Assembly (NCBI GenBank): GCA_900073065.1
Contig: FJOG01000020.1
Span: forward strand, 339,770-403,769
Source of the DNA: Phialocephala subalpina
Lineage: Eukaryota; Ascomycota; Leotiomycetes; Helotiales; Mollisiaceae
DNA: 64,000 nt
Reading direction: 5' to 3'
Below, piece after piece: positions 11,139 to 22,338 of the stretch. The notes under the pieces were generated by a model, which saw only the letters and a list, made by a program, of their open reading frames with translations, searched no databases and was not told the origin of the DNA. How positions within the stretch are numbered: the stretch's first letter is position 1; every line of letters starts with the position of its first letter. A program made the translations under genes and the position numbers.

Positions 11139-12812
11139 TCACTCATCCATCGCCCCCGCACTATTACTCAACGCAAACCTCCTCCTCAGCTCCAGCCTCT
11201 TCCAAATCAACAACAGAGGGACAGCCAAGAAACCCAAACTAATAAACCCAAGCGTAGCCAACGCCCACTTTGTCCCTTCATTCTCAAACATAGTAATACT
11301 TGCATGCGCCGACCCAGCACTGATTCCGTTCGCAGGAAGGTTACAAGCTGCGAGAGCGGAGCCTGCGTGTTCGCCGTAGGAGTCGGTTACGTATTGCCAG
11401 ATGCCGGTGTAGACGGCTACTTCGGCATAGCCGAAGAGGAAGCCGGACCGCATTGGTACTTGACTGGGAAGTTTATCAATTCTGAATGTTTTGTGAGGAT
11501 GAGTTGAAACCACTTACTAGGAGATCTCAGGATGCGTGGGCGTGAATGCGAACCACTTGAGGGAAGTGAGATCAGCTTCTCCATTCAGAATCACGGAGAG
11601 AACTTCAAGCAAAGGGCTTTTACAAAGATCGAGACAGGCAGCATCCAAACAGTAAAATAAGCAATATACAACCTGGCTTCTGGCCTTAGTTTCTCACCCA
11701 TCGTTGACCTCGCAGAGCGTCGGTACATCCAATTCTGAACAGGTTGAGTAGCCAGTGTTGCGAGGCCTCCTCCAATGCTAACTAGAAACACCGCTCCTCC
11801 TTGAAGAGAATTGAATCCATATTCATCTGAGTAGACAATGGGTATCCTTGAAGAAATATGAAAATTAACCCAAAAAGATACGTCGTTGTCAACGCAAGAG
11901 CAAAAACAATCGGCTCACTTAACAAGTGACGAAAAGCTCGAAATAGCTCTCCACTCAAATACTCCCGCTTGATTCGTCGTTCACCTTGATGCCTGTTGCT
12001 TTCTCGTAAACTTTATCATGGAGAGTCTCCCCCCAGGTTAAGCCCCAGGTTAAAGTCAACATACCTGAATATGAGGAGGGTCCAGTAGAGCCATTTGAGG
12101 GAACCAGTGGTTACGTAGATTGCACCTCCAATCGTTGGCCAACCAAAATTAGTCGAGCTTCCACTTAAAACTCATATCGAGGAGGAGGAGAAGGGAAGAA
12201 GACTTACACCCAAATCCGGCCCGCTTAGCCTGACACATGAACGAACATAACCGGCCAAGCCGTCCAACCGTCGGAAAAAGATCCGCAGCACTCGCACCCA
12301 TATTTGAGATCGGGAGCCCCGCAAAACACCCTGTCAAAAACCTCGACACGACTAAATTAGCAAAGGTAAGAGATAAAGCTGTTGGGATTTGGAGGATTGA
12401 GAACATGAAGATCGAAATGACGAAGATTGGTTGGCGGCAGTAGATTTCTGAGAGGGGGGCCAGGAACATTGGCCCGATAGCAACACCAAGAATGAACATG
12501 ATTTGACCCAAGATCGAGACTTCTGTGCCGACTCCGAATTGGTCTTCGACTTGGTCTGTTACGAAGCCTGTTGAGGCGATGAAGACGATGACTGTGTAGA
12601 ATGTGAGCCCGCTTATGATCCACCATTTTCGGAATGTGGACCAGTTGCGTGGAGAGTCTGGGGAGTGTCGAACCCTTTTTTTTTCTTGTCTTCGGTGTTT
12701 CAACTTGAATGCCAGCCAGGTTATTGTTTGGTGGATAAGTAGGTCCGTTTTCGAGGTCTTGCTCTTCATGCTTCTCGAACTCGACATCGTTCGTATTCAG
12801 AGAGGTCTCCAT
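11139..12812 (-). pseudogene. Major facilitator superfamily transporter, multiply frameshifted
   Basis: From ATG 12812 the minus strand encodes a hydrophilic N-terminus (METSLNTND...) followed by family-typical HSPDSPRNWSTFRKWW, the segment just before helix 1 in DHA1-type drug:H+ antiporters. The two parts are in different frames; the shift sits in a run of nine A bases (12676-12684 region). Helices 1-4 are readable (FGVGTEVSILGQ, PLSEIYCRQP, SRFLTGCFAG). Then the frame degrades, a GWPTIGGAIY fragment reappears near 12150, another frameshift lies near 11830, and YGFNSLQGGAVFLVS plus a C-terminal block ending NSAGAMDE (11139-11450) finish the gene. At least three lesions besides plausible introns mean it cannot make a complete twelve-helix carrier. 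The A9 shift alone might be a base-calling error; the others are not in homopolymers. Confidence 0.8.
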
Positions 12813-13666
12813 TTTGATGTGAAAGCAGAAATTCTGGCATTGCATTTAAGCTGTACTTGGCAACGTAAAGGCCTTCACTTAAAGTGTTTTGTTCCATCGT
12901 GACACTATGATGTAATGAGAAGGGTAAAGGGAGGCTATGGAGGATTTATTTCCGTGATCGAATACGATCGCATCGATCAGCTAGCTAGCTATGCAATTTC
13001 AGCCGCAAGCTTCACCAGCCATCGAAGTGGCTCTGTTTTCAGCACTTGATTGGTGTTGAAGAGCAGAGGAAGTTGAAATGAGGCGGGGTCGAGCGGAGAG
13101 GGGCGGGGCGGAAGCCGAAGCGAGGATTTTCAGGGGCAGCTAGGAGAACGAAGACAGATGGTACAATGACTGTGCTTCTTCCAGCTAGAACAAGAACATC
13201 AAGCATTATCTACAAGCCAGTCAGCTATATATTTCTGAATTAAAAGAGGTGTAATTCTTCCATGAGACCAATCATCATAGGAGCTGGACGATAGATTGCG
13301 GGGTAAAATGGTAACATCTCCTTCGGCTTCACAAGCAAAATATATCCTCAAAAATTATATGGACCAAAAGCCTATTCGCTACAATTACCGGCATATACGA
13401 TAATGGAACGTTAAAACAAGGTTCTGTTCGGGTTTTAGTGTTGCGAGTGGATTCAGCAGGGTCATTCACATGCAAATCGCTTCACTTTCCGATCGACGTC
13501 ATCGTCAGGCACCGCTGTTTCCGGAGCAGGAGCTCCAGCTCCAATAAACATAAAAATTTCCCACGTAAGTTCTGCTCTCCTTCTCGGCACTCAATTGATA
13601 CTCTCTCAAGTCAATTGATTTACAATCATCTCATTTCTGCCATTGTCTCGAAAAGTGGCTGTACAA
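12813..13666. other. Intergenic region upstream of the monooxygenase
   Basis: No gene seen. A G-rich stretch at about 13080-13130 contains AGGGG (13099-13103), matching the stress response element core, and may belong to the monooxygenase promoter; this is a weak motif match only. Confidence 0.35.
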
Positions 13667-15249
13667 ATGGAGAATCCTCTTCTCCACCCCTTCGTTTTCC
13701 TCTACCAGCTCATGCAATGGTTCCTCGACAAGCTTCTCTCCCCCGAACCCCCAAAGCCAGGAGCGAAGCTCGGCAGACCAAAGATCGCAATCATCGGTGC
13801 GGGATTAACAGGTGTATCTGCAGCAAGTCACTGCGTAGGTCATGGTTTCGACGTACAAATCTTCGAGGCAGGGCCTAGGAAACAACTTGGTGGGATCTGG
13901 AGTGTTCGTCGTCCCCCCCTTCCCATCTTACTCAATTGAGCTAACGATAATCGAAGAGAGTAAACAACACCTCTGGCCTTCAAATCCACTCCATAATGTA
14001 CCGCTTCCACCCCTCCGTCCGCTGGGATGGCGGGTACCCCAACCGCGAGCAAATCATCTCTCAAATCACTGAGCTCTGGAAGAAATACGGTCTGGAGTCC
14101 AAAACGAAATTCAATACCAAAGTCACAAACGTATACCAAGACGAAAAAGGACGATGGATCATCAACGATCCTTCGCTTGGACGATTCGATGGTATAATTG
14201 CTGCAGTGGGAACGTGCGGTGATGCGAAGATGCCGCATATCCCCAGACAGGAGAAGTTCAAGGGGGAGATTTATCACTCAAGTCAATTGACTGGCAAGAG
14301 TGCGAAGGGAAAGAATATAATCGTTATTGGTGGTGGGGCCTCTGCTGTTGAGGCGTTGGAGTTTGCGAGCCACGAAGAGGCGGAGAAGACATATATTTTG
14401 GCGAGAAGCGACAAGTGGATCATTCCTCGAAATCCGGTCGTGGATATACTTTTAAGTTTCAACATCCTAGGAGGCGAGACTCCATTCAGCTTTATCCCGG
14501 AATGGCTCCTAAGGAAGTTCTTTTACAGAGACCTACAGGATTTGGCACCGACCGACAAAGGACTCTTCACCGGTACACCGATGGTTAACTCAGATGTCAT
14601 GGACAAAATTCGATCTGGGCAAGCAGAATGGCTTCGAGGCGACATCAAAGGCTTCACAGAGGATGGAATATTATTTACCAAACGCGGGAAAGGCGTCCCA
14701 CCTGGCGGACCGGGACGAGAAACATTGATCAAAGGCGACATGGTAGTAATGGCCACCGGCTTCGATCGTCCAAGTCTTTCCTTCCTCCCCGAAGACAGTT
14801 TCGGGGAACCATACAACCCACCAAACTGGTACCTCCAAACCTTTCCACCAACACACCCCTCGGTCTGTGCGAATAACTGCACGTACATTAACGCTATCGG
14901 TTCTGTCGGCAACTGGCATATCGGGATCTACACCCGTATTCTGTTGATGTTCTTGTCCGATCCATTAACTCGACCAAGACCATTTTGGATGGAGAGATGG
15001 ATCGATATGACACGATTCCTGAAGAAGTTTGCTCCTACTGGGGCTTTCGATTTCTTTACGTATCTTGAGTTGGTGTGGTGGTTTACGTTTTGTATTGCAA
15101 TTAATCCGTTTAGATGGAAGTGGGCGTTCTTCGTGTTCTTTGGACTGGGTCATGGACTGCCGAGGAGGGTGGTGGATGCGGAGGATAAGATTAGGAATGG
15201 ATTGGGAGTGAAGAATGGGGACGGGTATGACGTTGGGAAGAGCTTTTGA
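13667..15249 (+). CDS. Flavin-containing monooxygenase (FMO-like / Baeyer-Villiger-type)
   Basis: Two exons, 13667-13903 and 13957-15249, give 509 residues. The FAD Rossmann motif GAGLTG is at about residue 45, the GGIWSRVNNTSG segment bridges the intron, and the class B signature region FKGEIYHSSQ sits near residue 175. The NADP-binding motif IGGGASAVE follows, then ATGFDRPS. The C-terminus is hydrophobic (LVWWFTFCIAINPF) and may anchor the enzyme to a membrane. The first ATG of the exon is used; a longer frame upstream begins only at TTG. The intron donor is GTTCGT, which is weak, but it is the only junction that keeps the conserved NNTSGLQ segment in frame. Such enzymes add one oxygen atom to N, S or carbonyl substrates; the substrate is unknown. 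It is the only intact gene between two pseudogenes. Confidence 0.9.
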
Positions 15250-16293
15250 GGAGGAGATCAGCTCTTGAGGTCGAAACATGATGATACGAACCCAACAAAG
15301 TGGGCATTGATGAGGGGCGTTGGTGAAGCGGGGTAAAAGTCGTGATTTACATCCAACATCAAAAGCCTTCCACCATATTTTAGAGCTGGCCTAGAGTATC
15401 CAGAGTACCGCCCAAGTTCTCACCACAGAACATACGCGTTGCTCTCAAATTGCTTGGTCACGTTCCTCCTTTTTCTTTTCGTGACTAACTATAATTTACT
15501 TACTATTTGGGTCTGCCTTGCGAAAGTTGCCAGCCCTGCACGATTATTTTCAAGGGGACTCAGTCGGCTCCTAGGGAGCCCGAACACCCCTCCCCCCCAA
15601 AATCCATCCTTCAATCTCGCAAGACAGATTTCTTTCCCAACATGGCATTGTCTCGCGCTACCTCCCCAATCTTGGGGATCGACGATTCAGCACTTGTCAA
15701 GAGCAGAGTTTTTACTTTGCGGGTGTCCCTACGAACCTATTGCTTCTCCACTTAAAGAGCTTGATTTGCTTTAGCAGATTAGATTGAGCTACTATGCAAT
15801 AAGATCTTAAAGCTGAGATTGAATCATTACGACCTGCTGTCAACTACACATAGTATACTATCGATCTTTATAGAAACTATACGAGTTGGCCTTAGAATCG
15901 AAGAACACAACCTTTAAAGAGCGCTACGCATAGAGTCGACCTTAGAACTAGGCTATAACACTGAGGGGTAGGAACGGTCGATCCGCCCATTCGAATTCAT
16001 GTGTGCATTGCAAATTTTTATTTTGATAGACTACTTGTTTCTCTCTATAATTATCCTTATCACCCACTCGCGTCGTATCATCCTCCTTAACGATCGTTCC
16101 CATTAATGTAAGCTCATCAACCCAAGTATTTTTGCGATGAAGGAAATTAATGTTTCTGACCATAGTGTTATGCCAAAGAAAAATCAGACCATCAGATATC
16201 ACTAGATGCGTGAAATAAGAAAGTTGTGTTGTTGAAACAATCAACTCCAATACCTCCAAATCAGGGTATCGATCCATACCAAGTCCTGTGAGC
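15250..16293. other. Intergenic region, partly AT-rich
   Basis: No gene recognised. The part at about 15770-15960 is AT-rich, with short repeated CCTTAGAA motifs that could be a decayed transposon end. The minus frame 15948-16316 has fair composition but no recognisable domain and overlaps the end of the protease gene. Confidence 0.35.
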
Positions 16294-18867
16294 TTATGGC
16301 AAGTCCATGAAGACATCCAGAAGCTTCGAGAACTTTGGAGTGCCTATGCCCGTAACTGGATCCCATCCCTTTGTAGCATTGAAACCATTGGTATTGCAAC
16401 CTGGATTGCTTCCCGTCGTAATCTGCCTTGTTAGTAAAGCATACACCACAGAAACCAGATAACTCACATCAGTAAAGGCCTGTGGATTCTTATACAAAGT
16501 CGGGTTTATGAACCCAACTGTGCTCTTGCCTGCAGCGAAACGTTTTTCGTTGATCAAGTTGACGATGGAGGCAAAAATGGGAGCAGAAGCGCTGGTACCA
16601 CCGACAAAGGCTGGCTGACCGCCGACGTAGAGAAGGATGTTCAGACCGACAACAGAGACATCAGGGTATCCCCGGCCGGATTGGTTGTAATACGGGTTTC
16701 CGTAGGAGGTCAAGTTGTAAGGAGGTGGAGTTTTTTTGAAGTAGTTTGCTAATGTGGATTGTTGGTAATCTGGGGTTGGCCAGTAGTTACTGAAGCCACC
16801 TCCAGAATAGTACTCCTCATTATCGACAGCGACGGCAGTCTCGGTCTTATCATCGGGGTTGATCTGCAAAAGGTAAGAAGCTTGATCCAAGACTCAAAAT
16901 GCCGAAGGGTATTTCTTACCTGAGTCGCCCCGACAGATGTTAGATAGGGACAAGATGCAGGGAAACTGGGAGAGAATGCGCCAGGATCGCCGTTGTACGT
17001 GCCGTTTGATGGTATGATGCATTCGCCGCGGTTGCTAACTCCACTGTCCCCCGAAGCGTAGACAGCCGTTACGCCTTGCAACCCCAACTTAAATACTCAA
17101 CGCATTGGCGATTTTCATAAAAGAAAGAGAAGGTATCTTCTCCTAAGCCGTAAGAGACAGAGATGACGTTTGTTGGCTTGTAGGCCCCACACATTTCCTT
17201 CTCAGGCCAAGTTATTCCAGTCCCATTTGCTGCACCGGGGCCTTGCACTGTATCGGGATACTGGGGGTCCAAAGTGGGATCATCGCCTCCTTCAAACGTG
17301 CAGTACGAAGAACGCGGTCAAAAGTCTGGGTCTACAGGGTATATACGCTATAAAGCCCTGTAAAGTCTCGGCTATGCCCTGAAAGGTGATCACCCAAGAA
17401 CTCACTGTAAATCCGCCGTCGACCCACTGAAAGACAGGCCTAATAGGCTCTCGAGCCCTAATGTTCCAGCGCCATCGTCGCCAAAAGAGGAAGGATTACA
17501 GGGAGATACACTAAGCGAGCCAATTAGAAGGGGTTATAGGACTTGAGTGAGACATTTACAGGGCCTTACAGGGCATAGCCCCTGTAGACCCAGACTTTTG
17601 ACCGCGTTCTTCGTAAGAAGCGTCAAGCGCATCCAGAAATGTGTCGCCAAATCCCTGGGAAGGTTCGAGTGCTGTCAGATCATCTACTTGGAACAGAATA
17701 GCTTGCTGGGGATAAACCAATGACAGAATGATCGACATATCGAGTAAAGATTCAACGCCGATTTGCTCGGAACCATCAAAGAAAAATGGGGCAATACCAC
17801 CGTCAATACCTTCCAAAGCCGGATGGCTGCCTTTGGGGATATTTGGCGAAAGAGCCGCAAAAGTCAGATCAAGATCTTCCTGATCGTACCAGTCGCCGTC
17901 TTCGAAAATGCCAATCTCATTGCCCTTGTGCTTTGAGCTGCCCTTAGGAATACCATATAGCTCTAAACTATGTCAGCTGGATTTTTCAAAGGTTCAAATG
18001 CTTGTGCAAAAAGAAATGTGGAACCTACTTCGTAGACAATCAGGTGTCACGGCAGTATCTGAAAATGATTGGGTCAGTAATTGTTCCACTCGAACCATTT
18101 TACGACTTGCAGCCCAGAAGCAGAAGTGATCAAGAGTTATTGCTCGCAAACAAGCCTGAGTAGTAATGTTCACTCTTTATTAACTTACAACACGGGATTG
18201 TGCTTCCACTTGCAGCGAATGCAGCAGGATCCAGGTTGAGATTCGCTGGTTTGACGTAGGGTGGAAAGCTGGCCGGGGAGGCCTTCGTTGACCCGCGCTT
18301 TTGTTTGGAGGCTCGACTCTTGATCTGAATGGTAGATACGGTTGGAGAGATGAAGTCGATATGGGAATGGACGCCAAGGGGAACGTGATATCCGTCACAT
18401 CCAATGTGCAATTCCTCTGTCTCAGAATGCTCGTAGACATGATATTCCGTGGAAAGAAGTGATTCGAGCTCCTCAATCGTAGCGTCAAATTTGAGCCATC
18501 CGCGACCGGGAGATACTTGGTGACGATCGGTGTCGATCCCAGAAGAATGAAGCCAGTCCCTAACGGATCCAATTGACTCGCTTGAAGGCCTGAAGAAATC
18601 ACTGACTTCTTTTGCGCTCATATGCTGCCCATACTTGTCCGACAGAGGATCAGACAGCTCCATCAGAAGCGCATGGGCGATATCGAGGTTACTTTGAGAA
18701 AAGCCAATTCTGACAGGAAGCGTCGTCGTAGATGGTGCCCGATGTCGCCTCACCAGCTGAGTGGAATGTGTCCGTTTCTCGTGAAGGATAGGTCCATTGT
18801 GTGGAGTGGGGATTGCGGAGGATAGACCTAGAAGGAGGGTGGAAGTGGCTACGGTAAGGAGCCGCAT
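16294..18867 (-). pseudogene. Sedolisin (S53, tripeptidyl-peptidase-like) protease, split by a transposon and frameshifted
   Basis: Exon 1 (18867-18189) starts with a signal peptide (MRLLTVATSTLLLGLSSA) and encodes the pro-kumamolisin activation domain (HMSAKEVSDFF, GWLKFDATIEELE). Exons from 18058 on supply TAVTPDCLRKLYGIP and the S53 catalytic domain: Glu and Asp in VESLLDMS, KPTNVISVSYG, ASGDSGVS, and the catalytic serine in GGTSASAP, ending with the GWDPVTGIGTP calcium-site region. Two lesions destroy it. A 308-bp TA-flanked element (17306-17613) sits inside the Tyr codon of DASYC. One base is missing near 17090, between VEY and KLGLQGV. Excising the element restores the frame exactly; the frameshift would remain. 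Sedolisins of this class are secreted acid proteases. All catalytic residues are still present, so loss is recent. Confidence 0.93.
17306..17613. mobile_element. 308-bp miniature inverted-repeat element (Tc1/mariner-type MITE) in the protease gene
   Basis: The ends are perfect terminal inverted repeats of 34 bp (17306-17339 and 17580-17613) beginning CGAAGAACGCGGTC. Both ends are bordered by TA (17304-17305 and 17614-17615), the target duplication of Tc1/mariner transposases. The interior has no long frame but repeats of CCCTGTAA. Deleting the element plus one TA rebuilds an unbroken sedolisin exon (DASYCTFEGGDDP), which proves insertion into a pre-existing gene. The identity of both TIRs suggests recent movement by a transposase encoded elsewhere; the Tc1 copy at 58.8 kb has different ends. 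Confidence 0.93.
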
Positions 18868-18957
18868 TGTAGCGTTTTCGAAAAAGGACTTTGGTTCACG
18901 TGGTTGTTCTTGAAAACCTTGGAGCTCTGACTTCCCATTGAGCGTGTCGGTCTGCCT

Positions 18958-18965
18958 TATTTATA
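18958..18965 (-). promoter_or_regulatory. TATA box of the sedolisin gene
   Basis: Reads TATAAATA on the minus strand, about 91 bp upstream of the ATG at 18867. Confidence 0.5.
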
Positions 18966-20874
18966 CTTTCCTCTATTCTTGGATGTTTTCAAGCCCCGAT
19001 GGTTTTTGTCGGCATGTCCAAGCTTACTGGGGAGCCAATGCAGCTCGTATGCCGAGAGGTCTAGCAGATCGACGACTTCCATCGTGATCTGATCTCCAAA
19101 ATAGAAACGTCTGAGATTCATGATAATTATGGGATAAGAGATAAGGACTCGTTGAGGAGTCGCTGTGCAACTCGTCTTGTTTCCCACATATTTTGCGTCG
19201 CACTATTTAGGAAGGTCTGAGAGTTTGGAATATTGGCGGTCAGGATTCAGTACCATATTACAAACAAGCAGAAATGCTAAAAGATATACAACTTTTAGGA
19301 AGGTCCTGATCTAAGCTTGGAAATGCAAATGCGACACTCGAACGTTGATCTGCATAAGCAAAGCTACCAGGAGCCGCTCTGAAGCTTCAGTTGATTTAAG
19401 CATCGGCCAAGGGTAACCGAGTATCTCATCAAAATCCACCACTTATGTGACGTCATACGTTGGTCCACTAGCACTCCAATTTCAGAGAGAATGCTAGCCT
19501 AGCAGCCTGCTATCGATAAAGTTAATAAAGAAGGAATCCTAGGATCAAGAGGCTCCTCGTGCCGTAAGCAAGTCTATCAATTGCGCAATGCCCATCGAGA
19601 AGTCATACGGCAGATTCAATAGTGATACTCGCACCTGACAGATTCATGAAAGGCTCATTGATGGCATCTGCACTTGGAACTGCGCATGTGAAGGATTCGT
19701 TGGCGGCACGAGCGTTTGAGTGAAAGCGACAAAGATTGGATGTATGAAAGGGACGAGTTTTTGGTAGAGAAGTTCACGCGACACGGACGTGCAGTACTCG
19801 TGTTTACCAGAAGTTTGAAACTGTGGATCAAAAAAGACCCTTTCGAGCTAAGAAGAGACGCTCGATTCCACCCAGATACGCCTAAAAAAGCTGCGCCGTT
19901 AAAGCTCTTTCTGACAATGAACATTGAAATTCGCTAACAGTGGGAGTTGACCTCCCCTTAGGGGCCATTATTAATAGACAAGTAGAACAGCCTACCAGAA
20001 CACCTCATTCATGTCCGACCCTCAATATTTTTGAACTTTTGAAAAATATGAGTACACAAAGTACAGTACTATGCAGCCAGCATTCATGGGTCTGAGATCA
20101 AACAGGCAGGACGAAGCGCCATTTCCTTCGTACACATGGTTCCTTCACTACTACATCCATCAAATACTCCTGCCTAAAGTGAACAGCTTTTCGCTCTCAT
20201 GTGTTCAAAATCTCGAGGGCTGCTTACCCTGCATGAAGCACACAGATGTAACATGACCCGACCCGAAAAGGAAGAAGCAGAGGGTACTGATCGTCAGTGT
20301 TGTCTACTTCGAGAAACATTTGATACCATCTGGACAATAAAGGGAGTTCGCAAAATTTAATATCGGAAGATTTGACTGGAAAATAGGGCCAAGTTGCCTG
20401 TTTCAACCAAGCATTAGGCAAGGGCTTTCAGCAGGACTGCGATAGGAAATAGCAGCATTAAAGATGAAAGACTGGATTGAAATCAGCGCCGAAGCTGCGC
20501 CGTTCGTATCTCTGCATCGATCCTTGTCACTTCTTTAGAAAATCTGTTATCAGAATGGAATGAAGCAATCCATGTTTCGTGATTCTGTTGGGTTCTCGAG
20601 ACACTCATGCCAGCTGGAGGAAAAGCTCCCTCGCCAAAGCTTGGACGGCCAAATATAATTTGAAAGATGGCAAGTTACGCACGAAATACAGAGGTCGCAG
20701 TCAGAACTCAGAAGGTTGGAGACCAGCTCTTCGTAGCACACTTGCTATCATCCGAAGACTGCTCTCCTCCTTCGCAAACCCACTACTCTCGTTTAGCCAC
20801 TGACCGAAAGTTTGTAATCGTGGCTCTTCCTTCCTCAACGTCTTAGCATCAGCCCCATATCCATATCTTATGTT
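18966..20874. other. Gene-poor stretch
   Basis: About 1.9 kb with no recognisable gene on either strand. The longest frames are short, start at non-ATG codons and have no domain. The 20550-20870 end may include decayed sequence of the NmrA-like gene. Confidence 0.4.
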
Positions 20875-21268
20875 TTATCGCAAAATGTGGGATGTTCGTG
20901 GGAGTGGTATGCTCTTCTCTCCTCCTCTGTCAACGGAGGTGAACACGAAGTGCTCGACGTTGTTCTTGATGGACTCCTCGATCAATGGCTTGACTTGTTC
21001 ATCCTCTATAACTTTGCCCAACTGCGTTACTGAAAAATACTCCACAGGTTGGTTTATGTTGTTCGAAGGCTATGACGAGAGTGGTGTGGTCACTTTGGAC
21101 AACGGTGATATTCGGGTTGGAAGCTAAGGCTTTCGCGCCAGTCGAAGATGTGTTGCGACTAAGGGCGAGGATGTGGAGGGGTTGGGAGCTTGCTTGGAGT
21201 GTTTTGATGACTGCTCCTCCTTGCTTGCCTGTTGCGCCTGTGGCTAGGATCTTTCTGTTGCTAGTCAT
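20875..21268 (-). pseudogene. NmrA-like NAD(P)-binding protein, truncated fragment
   Basis: The minus strand starts MTSNRKILATGATGKQGGAV, the GxTGxxG dinucleotide-binding motif of NmrA-family short-chain dehydrogenase-like proteins. It runs to about residue 80, then shifts frame near 21020 (run of T). In the new frame come PLIEESIKNNVEHFVFTSVDRGG and a stop at 20875. The family is normally about 300 residues; here only about 130 remain, with no readable C-terminal half. NmrA-like proteins act as redox sensors or reductases. Non-functional as it stands. Confidence 0.75.
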
Positions 21269-21832
21269 GGTGCTGCTGCTCGGAGAATTGTGTAGATTGT
21301 AGATTCGTAATTGTTCTATGCTCGAGGATAAGAAGAGTCGAAGTCGCGAGTTCTTTTGTGTAAATCCATCCTGTAGAGTGACAGCGACCCGGCGTATCCA
21401 CGCAAAAACCTACCTTGCGAGATCGATGATGTCGCTACAAACCACATTCCATCGTTTGCGATCCTTCTTTCTGTACCAAGCAAAGGCAGATGACAAATGG
21501 ACCAATTGCACCGGAGACATAGGCATGTCATTCCAAAAGTCTCCAGCCAAGGACTTGCGGCAATCCATTGTTTCATAGCACTGATGAGTATGAAACCCAC
21601 TCAGCTGGCGAGGAGCTGGCGCATCGGCTTTGGAATTTAGACTGGAGTCCGAGGGGCAGGTAGCGGACGTCCAGCGGAGCGATAGATGAGTTCCATCGTG
21701 CTGGTCTCGACATCGATGGCTGCTATGCTAGCTCTCGGGCAGATGTAAGTTTCGAGAGGTGCAATGACAGGAATGAATCTTTGTTGGAGGAGGTTAAGAA
21801 GCGACCGAGGAGTCGAATGCTAAATATTCCTA
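21269..21832. other. Intergenic region between the NmrA fragment and the second inverted-repeat element
   Basis: No gene recognised. Confidence 0.4.
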
Positions 21833-22338
21833 CAGCCATAGCATTAACTAGTCGGAAACGTGATTTTTAACCGAGAATAAATTTTGTGCATTCGAGGGGC
21901 CATCACTAAAACTTGAGCAACGCTTAGCTCACTATACTACTAATAATGCTCTGAGCTTATAATCCCGTAGGGAATATATAAAAGACGTATAGCTCTTTTA
22001 TTATAACTACTTTAATAATTATATAGCTTCGTAAATTTTAAGAGTGTAAAATAATGAGTACTAAGGCTCGAATCGTAGCCTCGTCCTTAAAATAATATGT
22101 CAGAAACCTTAATAAAACTTTAAATGCAAAGCTTTTAAAATTTACGACTTTATAATGCTTTCGCAAGCTATAAAAAGTAGATGCATTAAATAAGAATATA
22201 GTTTTCTTGTATTCTATTAATTTTAATTTTGAGAAAGTAAAGTAGTTCTCAAGAAGGTGGTAGGCAATTTGAATAATTATTTGAGAAGGATTGCGATTCG
22301 GTTAAAAACGCGTTTCCGACTAGTTAATACTATGGCTG
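21833..22338. mobile_element. 506-bp AT-rich inverted-repeat element flanked by TA
   Basis: The ends are inverted repeats of about 40 bp that begin CAGCCATAG, differ at one base (C/T), continue ATTAACTAGTCGGAAACG and end near TTTTTAACCGA. Immediately outside is TA on both sides (21831-21832 and 22339-22340). The interior is strongly AT-rich with no coding frame. The CAG start and the TA target site fit a pogo/Fot1-like or other Tc1/mariner-group nonautonomous element. The AT-richness suggests mutation by RIP or age. Its TIR differs from those of the other two elements in the window. Confidence 0.85.

Noticed and set aside
13099..13103. AGGGG as a stress response element of the monooxygenase
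   Set aside because: A five-base motif in a G-rich stretch is not sufficient evidence for a regulatory site.
15948..16316. Minus-strand frame of 122 codons next to the sedolisin stop
   Set aside because: It starts at a non-ATG codon within the protease exon and shows no known domain.
17306..17613. The element in the sedolisin gene as a spliced introner
   Set aside because: Its ends are TA-bounded TIRs without GT...AG boundaries that would restore the frame, and the gene carries another frameshift.
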